A DNA stretch of 64,000 bases, taken from contig WSYH01000262.1 of assembly GCA_036426205.1 (NCBI GenBank), positions 124,001-188,000 of the forward strand, given 5' to 3'. Below, piece by piece: positions 1 to 10,550 of the stretch (the first letter of the stretch is position 1; each line of letters starts with the position of its first letter). The notes under the pieces were generated by a model, which saw only the letters and a program-made list of their open reading frames with translations, made no database searches and was not told the DNA's origin. The position numbers and the translations under genes are program-made. This DNA is from Ascaphus truei (lineage: Eukaryota; Chordata; Amphibia; Anura; Ascaphidae).

Positions 1-179
1 GTATTTTAACTTTTTTCTTTCTCCTGGCCTCATGGAGATGTTACTCCCTCTACCCACTACAAACTCCTCCATCCTGGCCCAGACCCAACATCACCATACA
101 CCCTGGACTACTCAGAAGCCTTGCACTATCTACTGAATGTTGGTGGAGAACTCTAAAAACCAGCACACCAACCACTGCT

Positions 180-1634
180 CACTCAAATGGCAAACACAAC
201 AAATTTACAACTTGCAAACAACTACACAAATTTCTACTCATACTGTTACTCTCTTTATCAGGTGATATTGAACCTAACCCAGGTCCTCCCATTTCAGCTC
301 TGTCCCATGCCCCTGAGAATTCCACCTTTAAATTCCAAAAAGGGCTATCTGTCACCCATATAAACATCCGGAGCCTGCTGGCCAAACTGGACGAACTAAG
401 GGCATGGTGCCTTATGCATAAACCCAAAGCCATCGTTCTTACAGAAACATGGCTATAACCTAAAACCCCTGATGCAAATATTGCCATTCAGGGATACTCC
501 ATTTTTAGGAGAGATACTGTAGGTCAAAGAGAGGAGGAGGGGTGTTATTTTATATTGCAGACACATTACAATTTACACTGTTAAATTGCCCACCAAGCCC
601 ATCCTCTTTTGAAATTCTAGTTGGCAAAATCTGCCTCCCCTTTTTTAAGCCCATCTTGCTTGCTGGCATCTACCGCCCCCCTAAAGCCCCTCTACAATGC
701 CTGACTGATATCACCCAATTTCTTGGCTCCATTTCCTCTCTGAATGAGAAGAGTGAGCTGCTAGTTCTTGGGGATTTCAAATTCAATTGGCTTGACCCTA
801 AAAACCACAAAATCCAGATACAACTCAAGTCACTTAACCTATCGCAACTCATTTCCCAACCCACACGGATAAACCTGAAATCGCACAACCATTCCTTGCT
901 AGACTGGATTCTCTCCTCAAACCCCAGCAGAATCCAATCCTCTGGCATCCTTCCTGATATTTTCAGTGACCATGCAATAGTGTACTGTGTAAGGAAAATT
1001 AAACCGCCCCATTCAAGCCCTAAAGTTCTCCTCACTAGAACATTTAAAAACGTTAACCCACAACAGTTTCTGGATGACCTTACCAACTGCCCATGGCACA
1101 GAATCGATTTAATTCCCGACCCTGATTCTGCGCTCTACTATTTCCAATACGAGTTCTTAAAACTCTGCGATACCCATGCTCCACTACGCAAAATAAGGAT
1201 ACGGGGGGCCCGTATCAGGTTACACCTGACCTTATAGCACTCTACCAGTTCAGGGATGCCTTGTGGAAAAGCTACAAAGTAACTGGCACTACCAAGGATC
1301 TCAATCACTACAGATGCATGCAGAACATGTGCACAAGGCAAACAAGGCATGCAAAAGCACAATATTACTCTGACAATCTCCACCAGAATACATCAAACCC
1401 AGCTAACTTCTGGAAGGTTATCAACAATATATTCCAGCCTTTTAACCATCAACAACCAAGTAATATCACTAAGGAGGATATTACTCTGACAAACCCCATT
1501 GACATTGCAAATGCATTCAATGACTACTTTGTGGGGTGTGCCACTAACTTATTAGCGAAACGCAGCCCAAACCACAATCCTGAATCTCATCCTGGGAGTA
1601 CCCCTACAGTCCCACCCCCTCCCAACACTGCCCA
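180..1634 (+). pseudogene. LINE ORF2 N-terminus with endonuclease domain, broken
   Basis: Reading begins in the frame that contains the 2A-like motif (264-287), continues through endonuclease motifs NIRSL (around 364) and ETWL (around 441), then meets a TAA at 456-458. A one-base indel near 530 moves the reading to the frame open at 542-1237, which carries GIYRPP, a GDF motif whose usual Asn is Lys, and SDHAIV near 967. These are the recognisable motifs of the exonuclease-endonuclease-phosphatase fold used to nick target DNA. A further frame change near 1237 leads to 1261-1634. At least one stop and two frameshifts make this copy inactive. Confidence 0.8.
264..287 (+). other. 2A-like ribosome-skipping motif in LINE leader
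   Basis: The codons spell DIEPNPGP, an exact match to the DxExNPGP consensus of 2A peptides, preceded by a leucine-rich stretch. Skipping would fall between the Gly codon at 282-284 and the Pro codon at 285-287. 2A-like motifs at the start of ORF2 are documented for APE-type LINEs, including CR1, L2 and Rex1 relatives. Activity in this copy is moot because of the later stop, but the motif is intact. Confidence 0.7.
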
Positions 1635-1962
1635 ACTAGATTGGTCATCACTAGAGTCTAGGCGCAAAGTTCACCTTTCCTGTCTCACCCTCAAATACTT
1701 TCTGGGCAAGCTACCCAGCTACCTGAACAAGCTCCTCACCCCTACCACATGGAGTACCTATCACCTGAGATCAGACTCCAAAAGACTATTCATGGTCCCA
1801 AGACTCAACAAAGTATCCGGACGTTCCTCCTTCTCCTTCCGTGCACCCCAAAACTGGAACAACCTACCAGAGACTCTCATATCCACCACCAGCTTAAGTT
1901 CTTTCAAATCTAAGGCTGTCTCACACTTTAATCTGGTCTGTAACTGTTTCATACGCTCATAA
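1635..1962 (+). pseudogene. LINE reverse transcriptase C-terminal fragment, copy A
   Basis: About 108 codons match, residue for residue over most of their length, the C-terminal end of the second copy at 24985-25313. Shared segments include KVHLSCL, LGKLPSYLNK, RSDSKRLFMVPRLNKVSGR, APQNWNNLPE and SSFKSKAVSHFNLVCNC. This is the conserved region after the polymerase in CR1/L2/Rex1-type ORF2 proteins. It is joined directly to the endonuclease part by the internal deletion. Confidence 0.8.
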
Positions 1963-2159
1963 TATATATTTTCTTTAACTGTGCATGCAATGTCTTGTAT
2001 ATAATGTATACCTTGTTCATTTATGTAACTGTATTTGTAACCATGTATTATTTTGTTTTACTCTGTGCCCAGGACATACTTGAAAACGAGAGGTAACTCT
2101 CAATGTATTACTTCCTGGTAAAATATTTTATAAATAAAATAAATAAATAAATAAATAGT

Positions 2160-3047
2160 TCCCTGCAAAACTGCTGAGGTTGGAACCAAGGCCCAGCCAA
2201 CTACCGAGCCGAAAGAAACTCCGGTGGAGAAAAGCGCAACCGCAGTGGAGGTACCGGAGTGGGCCCGTTTTGTGCCACTACCCACTGGAGGGGCCACAAA
2301 AGACCCAGGTGACTCCCTAGCAGAGGATCCGACCAAGTCGTCTTCAGAGGAAGAAGATGGCGTCTCATCAGTGGCGATGTGCCTACCGGCGAACCACCCT
2401 AGCTGTAAGAAAGATGGCGGTCCACTTACCGGAGAGAGGGAGCAGACGAGTCCGGACACCTCCCGACGGCGAGCGCTGGTGCGGCCTGAGGCCCGTAGAA
2501 GTCCCACGGCCGTGGTGACTCCCAGTGCGGCGGAGATGGCGTCGGAGACGGTGTCGGAGACGGATCCAGAGGGACCCGAGTACATCAGCCTGCAGCGGAG
2601 CGGTAAGGAGACTCCACCCTCCCTTACTCCCGCCAGGTGAAGACGGACCCTGCAGAGGACGAGAAGGAGAGGCGTGCGGCCTACTTACCCGTCCGCGAAC
2701 CCGATGATCCACCACCGCCCCTTCCGGTCTTCGACGCACTTCCGGTGCGTGACCACGGAGCGGATGGGGATTCCGCGGGCGGCCATGATGACATCACTTC
2801 CGGTTCCGACTGGAAAAGAGGCCCAGGAGTGCTGTTCTCCCCGCGGAGAGCAGCTATGGCCGCTGCAATGGCCACCCTGCGAAGCCAAGGCCCTTCCAGA
2901 GGACCACGGGGCTCAGCGGAGAGAGCAAGCAAGAAACTGCCCACTGGTCACGGTATTACCCGCTTGCTTGACATTGAAACAGACATTGCCCCAGCCACAG
3001 TCCCTAGCGCCATTACCCAGGCCACTGCCCCTGCCCAGTCATGAGTT
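2160..3047 (+). other. GC-rich leader without a supported gene
   Basis: GC-rich sequence with several overlapping short open frames on both strands, low in recognisable motifs and biased to Pro, Arg and Ser. It probably forms the untranslated leader of the LTR element whose ORF starts at 3048. The short frames are better explained by high GC than by coding. Confidence 0.5.
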
Positions 3048-3929
3048 ATGACACCGGGACCTAGCGGGGATAAGTTAAGTAAGAACCCCAAGTACTCCAA
3101 AGATTTGCGGGATTGGGAACTAAGTGACGAGGGATCTGATGGGGAACTACCATATGATACTGTGATACGTATGCCTAACCATGTACCTTTTTCTCCTGTG
3201 CCTAGAGGGAGGGCCCGAGGGTCCCATACTACTGCTGAGGCCGGGATTGTAAGTAAAGTGGTCCACAAAATGAACCCTACCATATACATCAACGCTAAGG
3301 GTAGACGCAGTTGCTCGCGCTCTACAGAGGCGGGTACGTCCGGTGTCTCATCACAAGCCAAGTCCGAGACAGGTACTTCTAGCCCCATGTTAGAGTACGA
3401 GCACCGTGACAAGTGGTGGGCACCCCTGTTCACTGGGTACCACAAAGTAATCGACCGCACCAGATTCCTGTTAATCAGGAACAACTTAGTTGATCATTGG
3501 TGGGCGGTAGGTGCCTATACTCCCCAGGAGGTGGCGGATGAGTTAGAGCACAGATACCAGGAGATAGAGCAAAAACTCCTTATGCCTAAGGGACCGAGTA
3601 TATTATATGATGACATTGCTCCTCCAGTACCAGAGTTTTGGGTACTGCCAAGCAGGGCGGGTCCTAAGAAACTGCCCAAATTGAGCCGAGCAGACAGGGC
3701 CATAGTGTTTAGGTTTCAGCAGTCCCATGGGTACGAATACCCTTATGTGCCTGAACCCATAATGAGGGAAATAGAGGAGAACAGAGATAGTTGGCTCAGA
3801 GAGGCCATACAAGAATACTTGAGAACAAAGTTTGGTAAGGCGGGTTACCACAATGAAGACCATATCAGTGAGGTGGTCCGGTCCTGGAGTGTGGGGCGGT
3901 GCAAATACATGCACAGCATGATATACTAG
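3048..3929 (+). CDS. orphan 293-aa ORF of an LTR element, possibly Gag-like
   Basis: I do not recognise this protein. It is open for 293 codons. The first ~110 residues are rich in Ser, Gly and charged residues and look disordered. Residues ~125-293 are better ordered, with tryptophan pairs (DKWWAP, DHWWAV), a helix-like stretch (PQEVADELEHRYQEIEQKLL) and a charged C-terminal helical part. The TAG stop at 3927-3929 is followed in the same frame by about 70 further sense codons to a TAA near 4140, including KPDPKHYHWW and a Cys-rich end. The extension could be a readthrough product or simply the rest of a gene cut by mutation. The setting upstream of a purine tract and LTR suggests a Gag-like or accessory role; that is inference. 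Confidence 0.45.
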   Translation: MTPGPSGDKLSKNPKYSKDLRDWELSDEGSDGELPYDTVIRMPNHVPFSPVPRGRARGSHTTAEAGIVSKVVHKMNPTIYINAKGRRSCSRSTEAGTSGVSSQAKSETGTSSPMLEYEHRDKWWAPLFTGYHKVIDRTRFLLIRNNLVDHWWAVGAYTPQEVADELEHRYQEIEQKLLMPKGPSILYDDIAPPVPEFWVLPSRAGPKKLPKLSRADRAIVFRFQQSHGYEYPYVPEPIMREIEENRDSWLREAIQEYLRTKFGKAGYHNEDHISEVVRSWSVGRCKYMHSMIY

Positions 3930-4186
3930 TCAGAGTCTGGGTCGGTACAGCCCTACTACATTACCATAACTGACCATAATGGGAGGAAGGTACGAAAGCC
4001 CGATCCAAAACATTATCATTGGTGGTCCTCCCCGTTGGGAGTGACTGTTACTGTTACGCCACCTGGTGGTTGGCTCAAGAAGTATCATACATGCAATGTG
4101 TTTTGTTTCCCAGGTTTGTTCACCGCAGGATGGTGCTGCTAAAGTTAGGTCCAAGTGTGGACCATTGGATTCCACCTGAGGGAGAG

Positions 4187-4931
4187 TGTAGCCCCGGTAA
4201 GAATTAGTGGGCTACATATCTTTCTCCTACTGGAGTAAGTCCTGTTAAGGGCAGGCGCCAGTAGTAATCATGGGTTTTCCCCCCACCAAGCCCTGCCTTG
4301 AGTGATAGAGGTAGGCTCCTGACTCTGTGGCAGGCCTCAGAACAGAGGGGAGGTCCTGCTGACATCATGAGGGACAGGGCTGTATCTATTTAGTGGGCTG
4401 CTCCTGTGTGTGTAAGGGAAGTGGAGTTCTGTCCTGGGAGCTGGAGAGTATGTGTGAGGAGTCCTGCCCTGGCAGTTGTGCAAGAGTTGAACCAAGAGAG
4501 TGGAGAGTGCTAGAGCAGAGAGAGCATGGTCTGGGAGTTTCAAGGAGACAGGAGAGAAGAATCTCAGCCATACTGAGTAGAGCTGATAGCACTAAATGTG
4601 GTGGGCCAATGCCCCTCACCCTGCAGATTGGGGTGAGGGGGGAGATCTAACCTCACCCAGAGGGCCTCCCCTTGGGTGGAGGTAGGGGTATTGAGGCCCC
4701 ATTACAGCCATCCTGCTGGGGTAAATTCCTGGAGGTGAAGGAGAGGAGGTCAGGATCCTGTGTACTGCCATGACTTGCTGCTGTGAAATGAACTGCTGCT
4801 GTGTGCAATATTAAGGACAATAAAGACATTGCTGTTTTATATAAAGACTGTGTGAGATTGGAATCTCTCGCCCTGGGACCAGGGCTTTCTCTGGGAAGAT
4901 TCCAACCTATCCCCTAGGTTTCGCCAGAGAA
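4187..4931 (+). repeat. LTR (TG-initiated) with polyadenylation signal
   Basis: Begins TGTAGCCC, and the inverse GGGCTACA lies at 4209-4216, forming a terminal hairpin. AATAAA is at 4819-4824. It is followed at 4932 by TGGAGGCGCTGCACCA, a motif also found after the presumed LTR ends at 25713 (minus), 47607 and 57462. The right border is set by that motif and could be off by a few bases. Confidence 0.5.
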
Positions 4932-6636
4932 TGGAGGCGCTGCACCACCACTACTAAAGATGAAGGCATATACCCCAGAAGCCTGGCCCTGTCATCCCCC
5001 GCACCAACGCGGGAGACTCAGGCCCTCCTGTTCCAAGCAGGTATGCACCACCAACATACACGTAATCCACCCTCACTACAACCTAGAGGTCCAATCTGCG
5101 ACCGGGGGTGGGGGGGGACATGGATTACAGACTGATAATGGATCCTTTTCCTTAGTGCCTTGTGCAAATGCCAAGTAGAGTTGAGTGTCATCCACATAGC
5201 AGTGAGGGCCCAGGCCATTTTGTCTGATTAGTGTTTATGTCACTTAGTGGCAGAATTTGAACTGCTAACAACATAGGAGAGAGGCTAGAACCCTGTGGCA
5301 CTCCACATGACAGGGGCACAGGTGTTCTTCTCATAGATGTAGAACTTGGTGATATATACTAGTAGATGCTAGAGAGGGTGATCCCCTTCTCCAAGCTCTT
5401 CTTAATGGCAAACTATATCAGAGCCACATATGAATAGGGTTGCTTCTCCTGCCCCAACTTTCCCTTTGCACTCTGTGCCATGTTGGTAAAGAAGTCTGCA
5501 TTTCTCTCTCTTCAGAAGCATACTGTATTTGATATGTATAAAGGTCACACAGCACATTGCCATGCTATGTTCCAAATGAAACAATTCTAGTGAGATTGTT
5601 ACATTGTATTTTGTATAGAAACACGAGTGAAGCTTTACCAGGTCCCACACGGGTAAAGATATTCAGTGCTCCATCTGCCGGAGACATACTGAATTGCAAT
5701 TAAATACTGTAAATAAACCACACACATAATTCTGCTGGCTGACTGTCGCCGGCTCACGGCCGAGCCGCGGTGAACAAAGGGCTGTGGTGGCTGGAATCTC
5801 GCATTTTGTAGCGGTACGGAAACCAGTAAGTCTGGCTACATATGTACAATCAAGCAGCATTTAAAAATTGTATAAACATTGAGGGATTCTACCCTCTGAC
5901 CCAATTCTGAAGCATTTATTACCCCCTGGTCCATCTGTGATTTTTCGTAAGGTACAAATGTTAAAAATATTTTGGCTCCTAGTAGTTTGAAAACCATCAT
6001 TCTAATCATTTACTATAACATCCTTGGCTAAAAAAATCAAGGGAATTACAAATGTGGTCAGAACAGATGTAGCAGTCATCAGTTTATTGGCTCAGATGAT
6101 TTTGTTTGTTTTTCCTATGCCAATGGAAACTCTTTTACAGTGATGGGATTCATAAACTGTAAGACCACTTATGTTATATATTTGTTAACTTGTAAGTGTG
6201 GCCTCCAATATAAGCACCTTGACACTAGTACTATTTTATAGCATTTTCTGTTTTCTATCTTTAGTATTACATGTTGATGGAATATATTAATCTACTGGTG
6301 TAACAACCAGGAAGTGTAACGTTTTGGTATATACCATTTAATGTACAGTCATATATATTGCTCTATTAGTAGTACCATTCCTATTATATCATTACATTTG
6401 GGTTAATTCATATTTAGTTTTATCTATAAAAAAAAGTCATATATATGCAATATATCCCCCCAGAATAAATCTGGGGCCAATACAGTATGTATTGCACAAT
6501 ATGAGATCATGTTTTTTCTTTGAATTTTGTTCTATTTAAACTTTTGATATATTGTTACTATTAACATGCGAGAGATTATTACCAATGAACTGGCTCTTTA
6601 ATTAGTATGGTTAGACTTAAATAATTAGGCATACAC
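4932..6636. other. no gene recognised
   Basis: Short open frames only, with no motif I can assign. The composition shifts from mixed to AT-rich after about 5800. Small GC-rich palindromic bits near 5740-5775 are the only visible structure. Confidence 0.5.
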
Positions 6637-6995
6637 TACCGACACACTTTATTAAAGTGTGGCCGGTACCGCAAGCCGGGAGATTTCCCGGCTTGCTAGT
6701 GGCCGCCCCTCGGCGTGCCGCGCGTCATAGACGCGCGGTCACGCGTCTTCGGGAGCCTGCGCCCCCTGCACGCGCGTCCAGGGCTCCCCGAGGGAGCCCT
6801 GGTGTCCCGCGATCGCGGGACGGCGGCAGGGGGTTCCGGGGGACCCGGCGGACCCGGCAGCGGTAGGGAGAGCGCCCCGATCGGAGGGCGCTCTTCCGCT
6901 GCTTCGGCGCGCGCCTGTCACCCTCGGGCGCGCGCCAGGCTACTGCTGCGGCCAAGAACGGGCAAATGCTCGAATAAACTTGGCCGCAGCAGTAG
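6637..6995. repeat. array of at least eight consecutive GC-rich hairpins
   Basis: Successive self-complementary blocks occupy the stretch: 6637-6668 (AT core), 6671-6696 (11-bp perfect stem, 4-nt loop), 6718-6738 (9-bp stem, 3-nt loop), 6778-6802 (11-bp stem, 3-nt loop), 6804-6821 (18-bp perfect palindrome), 6870-6893 (8-bp stem), 6906-6936 (10-bp stem), 6940-6995 (17-bp perfect stem, 22-nt loop). The DNA on both sides is AT-rich. No protein is encoded. It could be a structured MITE or a foldback element; I could not define terminal repeats or a target duplication. Confidence 0.75.
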
Positions 6996-7730
6996 ATCCA
7001 CAGAGCTCCATTAAATCTGGGCTACGAACATGACATTACCTGAATAGGTAACGTCCGTTAGTTTTCTCCTGTTTCACGGGTATCCACAAAGCTAATGGTA
7101 TGCAAAAACACCTTCTGTTTGACAAACTAGCATCACTACGTTAGCTTTATTAACAGGGATGTTCGTTACGCAGAGACACGTTAACCAATACACTGCACAT
7201 GCACATTGTCAGAACTATACTGCCCATTTCTATTAATGCACCGAGGCCTAGTGAGCCTGGCAGTTCTGCCACAAAAAAAGAAGAGGCTATGAACTTTGCC
7301 ACCTTAAGAAGTAGCTCTCTATCTTACTGACTGTGTACGCTTAAATCAGACAGAGTACTGTCTGTGTAAAGTGCTGCCAAGTCATGTGCCAAGTTTGCCA
7401 GCCTAGATGTTACATTGGTGGCTGTTGTAGCAGTCTATTATTGTATGCAGGTGTAGCCATGTAGCCCCTGGCTACTTAAATCCTTTGCCCCATTTACTTA
7501 AAAAGCATATTTCATTTACTAATTGTGTCATGTTTACAAAATGTAAAGCTTATTTTTATTTTCATATCCTTTTTTTTTTTTTTTTTTTCTTTGTAAAATG
7601 TAATGACTCTCCTGGCTGAAAGTCATTGATTTTACTACACACTGGTTATTGCAAACAAAAGATCTCATAGTGCCTTTTCATAAGCCAATATTGCTTTGAA
7701 TTAGACTCTACATGCAAACACAATACGTGT
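6996..7730. other. no gene recognised
   Basis: AT-rich unique-looking DNA with a T run near 7570-7588. No open frame of note and no recognisable repeat borders. Confidence 0.5.
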
Positions 7731-7875
7731 GTCTAATGCAGTGATTCCCAACCGGGGCTCTGCGGGACCCTGGGGCTCCATGGAGCAGTCCCAGGAGTTC
7801 CGCCTGGCCGCCTGCACTCACTGCTGCCCCTGGCTCTCTCCCCTCCTCTCTCCTCCCTCCTAGGAGCGCGGAGGC

Positions 7876-7975
7876 TGTGTGTGTGTGTGTGTGTGTGTCA
7901 GACTGTGTGTGTGTGTGTGTCAGACTGGGTGTCTGTGTGTGACAGTGTGTGTGACAGACTGTGAGTGTGTGTGTG
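7876..7975 (+). repeat. (TG)n microsatellite with TCAGACTG interruptions
   Basis: Tandem TG dinucleotides interrupted by short CAGACTG units, inside the hAT element. The open frame across it encodes only Cys-Val repeats and is not a gene. Confidence 0.9.
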
Positions 7976-8890
7976 AGAGAGGGGGAGGAGGGGGAGGGAA
8001 GAGGATGGGGAGGGTAGAGAGGGGAGAGGAGAGGATGGGGAGTGTAGGGAGCAGGAGAGGAGGGGGAGAGGAGAGAGAAAGTGGGGGAGAGGATAGAGAA
8101 GGAGGGACAGAGGTAGGGGGGAAAGGAAGAAGAGACAGAAGGAGGGAGAGGAGAGAGGGGCAGAGGTGAGAGGAGGGAGATAGAGGAAGGGGAGAGGAAA
8201 GAGGACAGAAGAGGGACAGGAGAGAGAAGGAGGGAGAGAGGAGGAGAGGAGAGAGCTAGAGAGAGAAGGAGGGAGAAAGGGGGAGAGAAAGGAGAGACGA
8301 GCTAGAGGAGAGAATGGGAGAGGAGAGAGGTGATAGAAGAGAGAGAGGGGAGAGGAGAGAGAAGGAGGGAGAGATGTAGAGGAGAGAGGTAGAGGGAGAA
8401 AGGAAGAGGAGAGAGAATTAGGGAGAGGGGGGAGGAGAGAGAATTAGGGAGAGGGGAGAGAGAGAGAGGGGGAGAGGAGAGGGGGAGAAAGGAAGAGGAG
8501 ACAGGAGGGAGAGGAGAGAAGGGGGGAGAGGAGAGAGAGAGGGGGGAGGAGAGAGAGAGGGGGTGAGGAGGGGAGAGGAAAGAGGACAGAGAAGGAGGGA
8601 CAGGAGAGAGAAGGAGGGGGAGAGAAGGAGGAGAGAGAAGGAGGGAGAAAGGAAGAGCATAGAAGGAGGGAGAGAGAGGGAGAGGAGAGAGAAGGAGAGA
8701 GGGAGAGGAAAGAGACAAGGAGGGAGAAAGGTAGAGGAGAGAGAAGGGGGGAGAGACGAGAGGTGGAGAGAGCGATCGATTGATCAGTGGGGGATGATGA
8801 GAGATGCAGGGGGGGGTGATGTGAGATGCAGGGGGGGAAAGGAAGAAGAGACAGGGGGGGATGATTTGGAGGGGAGGGGGGTGATGTTTA
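7976..8890 (+). repeat. ~900-bp nearly pure purine tract (GA-rich minisatellite)
   Basis: Almost uninterrupted A/G on the plus strand in irregular GGGAGA and GAGAGAAGGAGG-type units. The long open frames on either strand here (for example minus 8302-8916, Ser/Leu/Pro-rich) are a consequence of the composition. Such homopurine DNA can adopt triplex (H-DNA) forms. Confidence 0.9.
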
Positions 8891-9065
8891 AAACAAAATA
8901 ATTCAAAAGAGTTCATTATTATTTATTACCCCTAATGCTTTACACATCTATTTTGTGATTTACCCCTGTCGAACATGTGTCATACAGATAGGGGTTCCCC
9001 GAAATTTTACAAAATACTTAAAGGGGTCCTCCAAACAAAAAAGTTTGGGAATGACTGGTCTAATG

Positions 9066-9635
9066 GCTTACATTGGCTTCCCTATATTTTCAAAAATGTT
9101 TGACATCTGTAAAGTGAGTGACACCCTATGGTCATTTTGTAGACTGCACGAGTATCCACTGTTCTCATTTTGCATAAATTACTAGAGGAAAATGGTAATA
9201 ATCAGAGAAAAAATCATACCTTCTTGCTTGAGAATTATGATATTGTGAAGGATTTCAACCAAGAAAATATACATTACTATCGCATTTAAGAAAAAAATTA
9301 TCAGTTTGTGTGGCATTTGAATTCTTTGTCGTTTTTCTCACAGTCAAAAAAAAACCTTTTCATTGCTGCTTCACACAATTGGATGGTTTGAATTATCCTA
9401 ATCATTGATGTCCATATGCACTGAATTTATGAAGTTGACCTACAAATCCAGTAGATTGTGGACATTGAAAACAAGCTATGTGTTACTTCAATGGCAAAGT
9501 ATCTAACAGTAGCCACTTCCTGAGACATTTATGGTGATATGTAACATACATGTAATATTATAACATTAAATTAATGCTAAGAGTACTATATTATGTTTTT
9601 TTCCGTTCTTGTCAATGTATGATGGTGCTTGTGAC
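9066..9635. other. no gene recognised
   Basis: AT-rich sequence after the hAT target duplication, with no supported coding frame or repeat border. Confidence 0.5.
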
Positions 9636-10550
9636 TAGGGCTGCCGACAGCTCTCTCGGGGCCCAGGAGTAGAGCTTTCACTGGGGCACCCCTTGTCACT
9701 GGCTTTGTGAGCCCCCCCTCTTTCTCTTAAAACAGCCCCCCCAACACACCTCGCTTTCCTGCCACCTCTTTTTCCCCCTTCTCACACTCCCCCTCTCATC
9801 CTCACCTTTTCCCTCCACTACTTCCCCTTTTTCTCCCCCTCACTCTCTGTAGCTCTCAAACTTTCCATCCCTCTCCCTCCCTCCGCTCTCTATCACTGTA
9901 AGAGGGAGGTGCAGACGTACACACAAGGAGACAGTTTTGGGGAAATTAAAACATGGCTTTATTCAGCATGTCCCTTTAACAAGGCAAAGCATACAAAAAG
10001 AAACAAAATAAACAAACACCTACTGTATACCTCTGTAAGGGCTAACTCGCTTCCCAGTTCCTCTCTCCAAGACTGGGAGAAAAAGACACTTACCAGTCTA
10101 TCACTCCAAAGTCTCAAAAGGTACCACAATGCAGGTGCCCTTTCATGTCAGTCTCCAGAGTCTGGATAGTTGTCTGCTTTGAGGGTCCAGCCTCTGGCAA
10201 GGTCCTGCGTCCTCTGTATCCAGGCATTGAGGTCTGGTCCCTCATGTCTTGCTGTCAGTACACAGTCCTCCTGTGTGGTTTAAGACTCCCTCCGCATGTC
10301 AGCACCCTTGTGTGCTATGGAAAATCTCTCTCTGTTTCTCACATGAGGCGTTTTCTCAATTTACCAGCTCCCTACTGGATTCAGAGCTCTGAGGTAGCTT
10401 TATTTAAACAGGGATAAGTCCCTGTTACAATCACTCTCCCTGTCTTACTCTTCCCCCTCTCTATTTTCCACGTCCCTACCCTCACTTTTCACCTATCCCA
10501 TCACTTGCTCACTCACTGCCCTTCCCCTCTCTCTTACTTGTACTCGAAAT
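9636..10550 (-). mobile_element. relic of a second hAT family, interrupted by a solo LTR
   Basis: TAGGGCTGCCGACAG at 9636, and the ~90 bp after it, match the reverse complement of the right end of the element at 42539-44843 (CAGGGCTGCAGACAG). This copy is therefore in the opposite orientation. Its interior is pyrimidine-rich, the counterpart of the purine-rich interior of the 42-kb copy. The other terminus is not found, so the border near 10550 is arbitrary. Confidence 0.6.
9897..10429 (-). repeat. solo LTR with 5-bp target duplication (ATCAC)
   Basis: On the minus strand it starts TGTAACAGGG at 10429 and ends CTTACA at 9897; ATCAC flanks it at 9892-9896 and 10430-10434. The 533-bp length and sequence match the 537-bp LTR at 44213-44749, including the first ~40 bases and a TATA-like AAATAAAG box. 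A 5-bp duplication is usual for retroviral-type integrases. Open frames inside are not genes. Confidence 0.85.

Larger units (their letters stand above)
1..2155 (+). mobile_element. APE-type non-LTR retrotransposon (L2/CR1/Rex1-like), internally deleted, copy A
   Basis: The element runs in from the left edge and ends in a short AAATA-type simple repeat near 2130-2155. It keeps an N-terminal leader, a 2A-like motif, an apurinic-endonuclease domain and the last ~110 codons of the reverse-transcriptase protein; the polymerase core between about 1630 and 1640 is missing. The 3' UTR (about 1963-2130) is nearly identical to that of the copy at 24686-25500, including a block ending in an AATAAA-like AT tail. 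APE endonuclease plus short 3' tandem repeats fit the CR1/L2/Rex1 supergroup. The exact clade cannot be fixed without alignment. Confidence 0.85.
2156..4931 (+). mobile_element. LTR element of unfamiliar type: internal region, orphan ORF and 3' LTR
   Basis: After the LINE tail, a GC-rich stretch (about 2160-3040) leads into a 293-codon ORF (3048-3929). It ends with a short purine run (about 4176-4186) immediately before a TG-initiated repeat of about 745 bp that carries a polyadenylation signal and is followed by TGGAGGCGCTG. A purine tract followed by TG and a terminal AATAAA is what a 3' LTR looks like. No protease, reverse transcriptase or integrase is visible, so the element would be non-autonomous. 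No second LTR copy is seen to the left. Confidence 0.5.
7739..9057. mobile_element. non-autonomous hAT element with 8-bp target duplication
   Basis: Terminal inverted repeats CAGTGATTCCCAACC (7739) and, read inward from 9057, CAGTCATTCCCAAAC agree at 13 of 15 positions. Both ends are flanked by GTCTAATG (7731-7738 and 9058-9065), a perfect 8-bp duplication as hAT transposases produce. There is no transposase. Most of the interior is a TG repeat followed by a purine tract. Confidence 0.92.

Noticed and set aside
2224..3051. Several overlapping GC-rich ORFs on both strands
   Set aside because: They overlap each other heavily, have no domain, and fit an untranslated GC-rich leader.
7879..8916. 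204-codon Ser/Leu/Pro ORF and Arg/Glu/Gly ORFs
   Set aside because: They are produced by the purine-only tract inside a hAT element.
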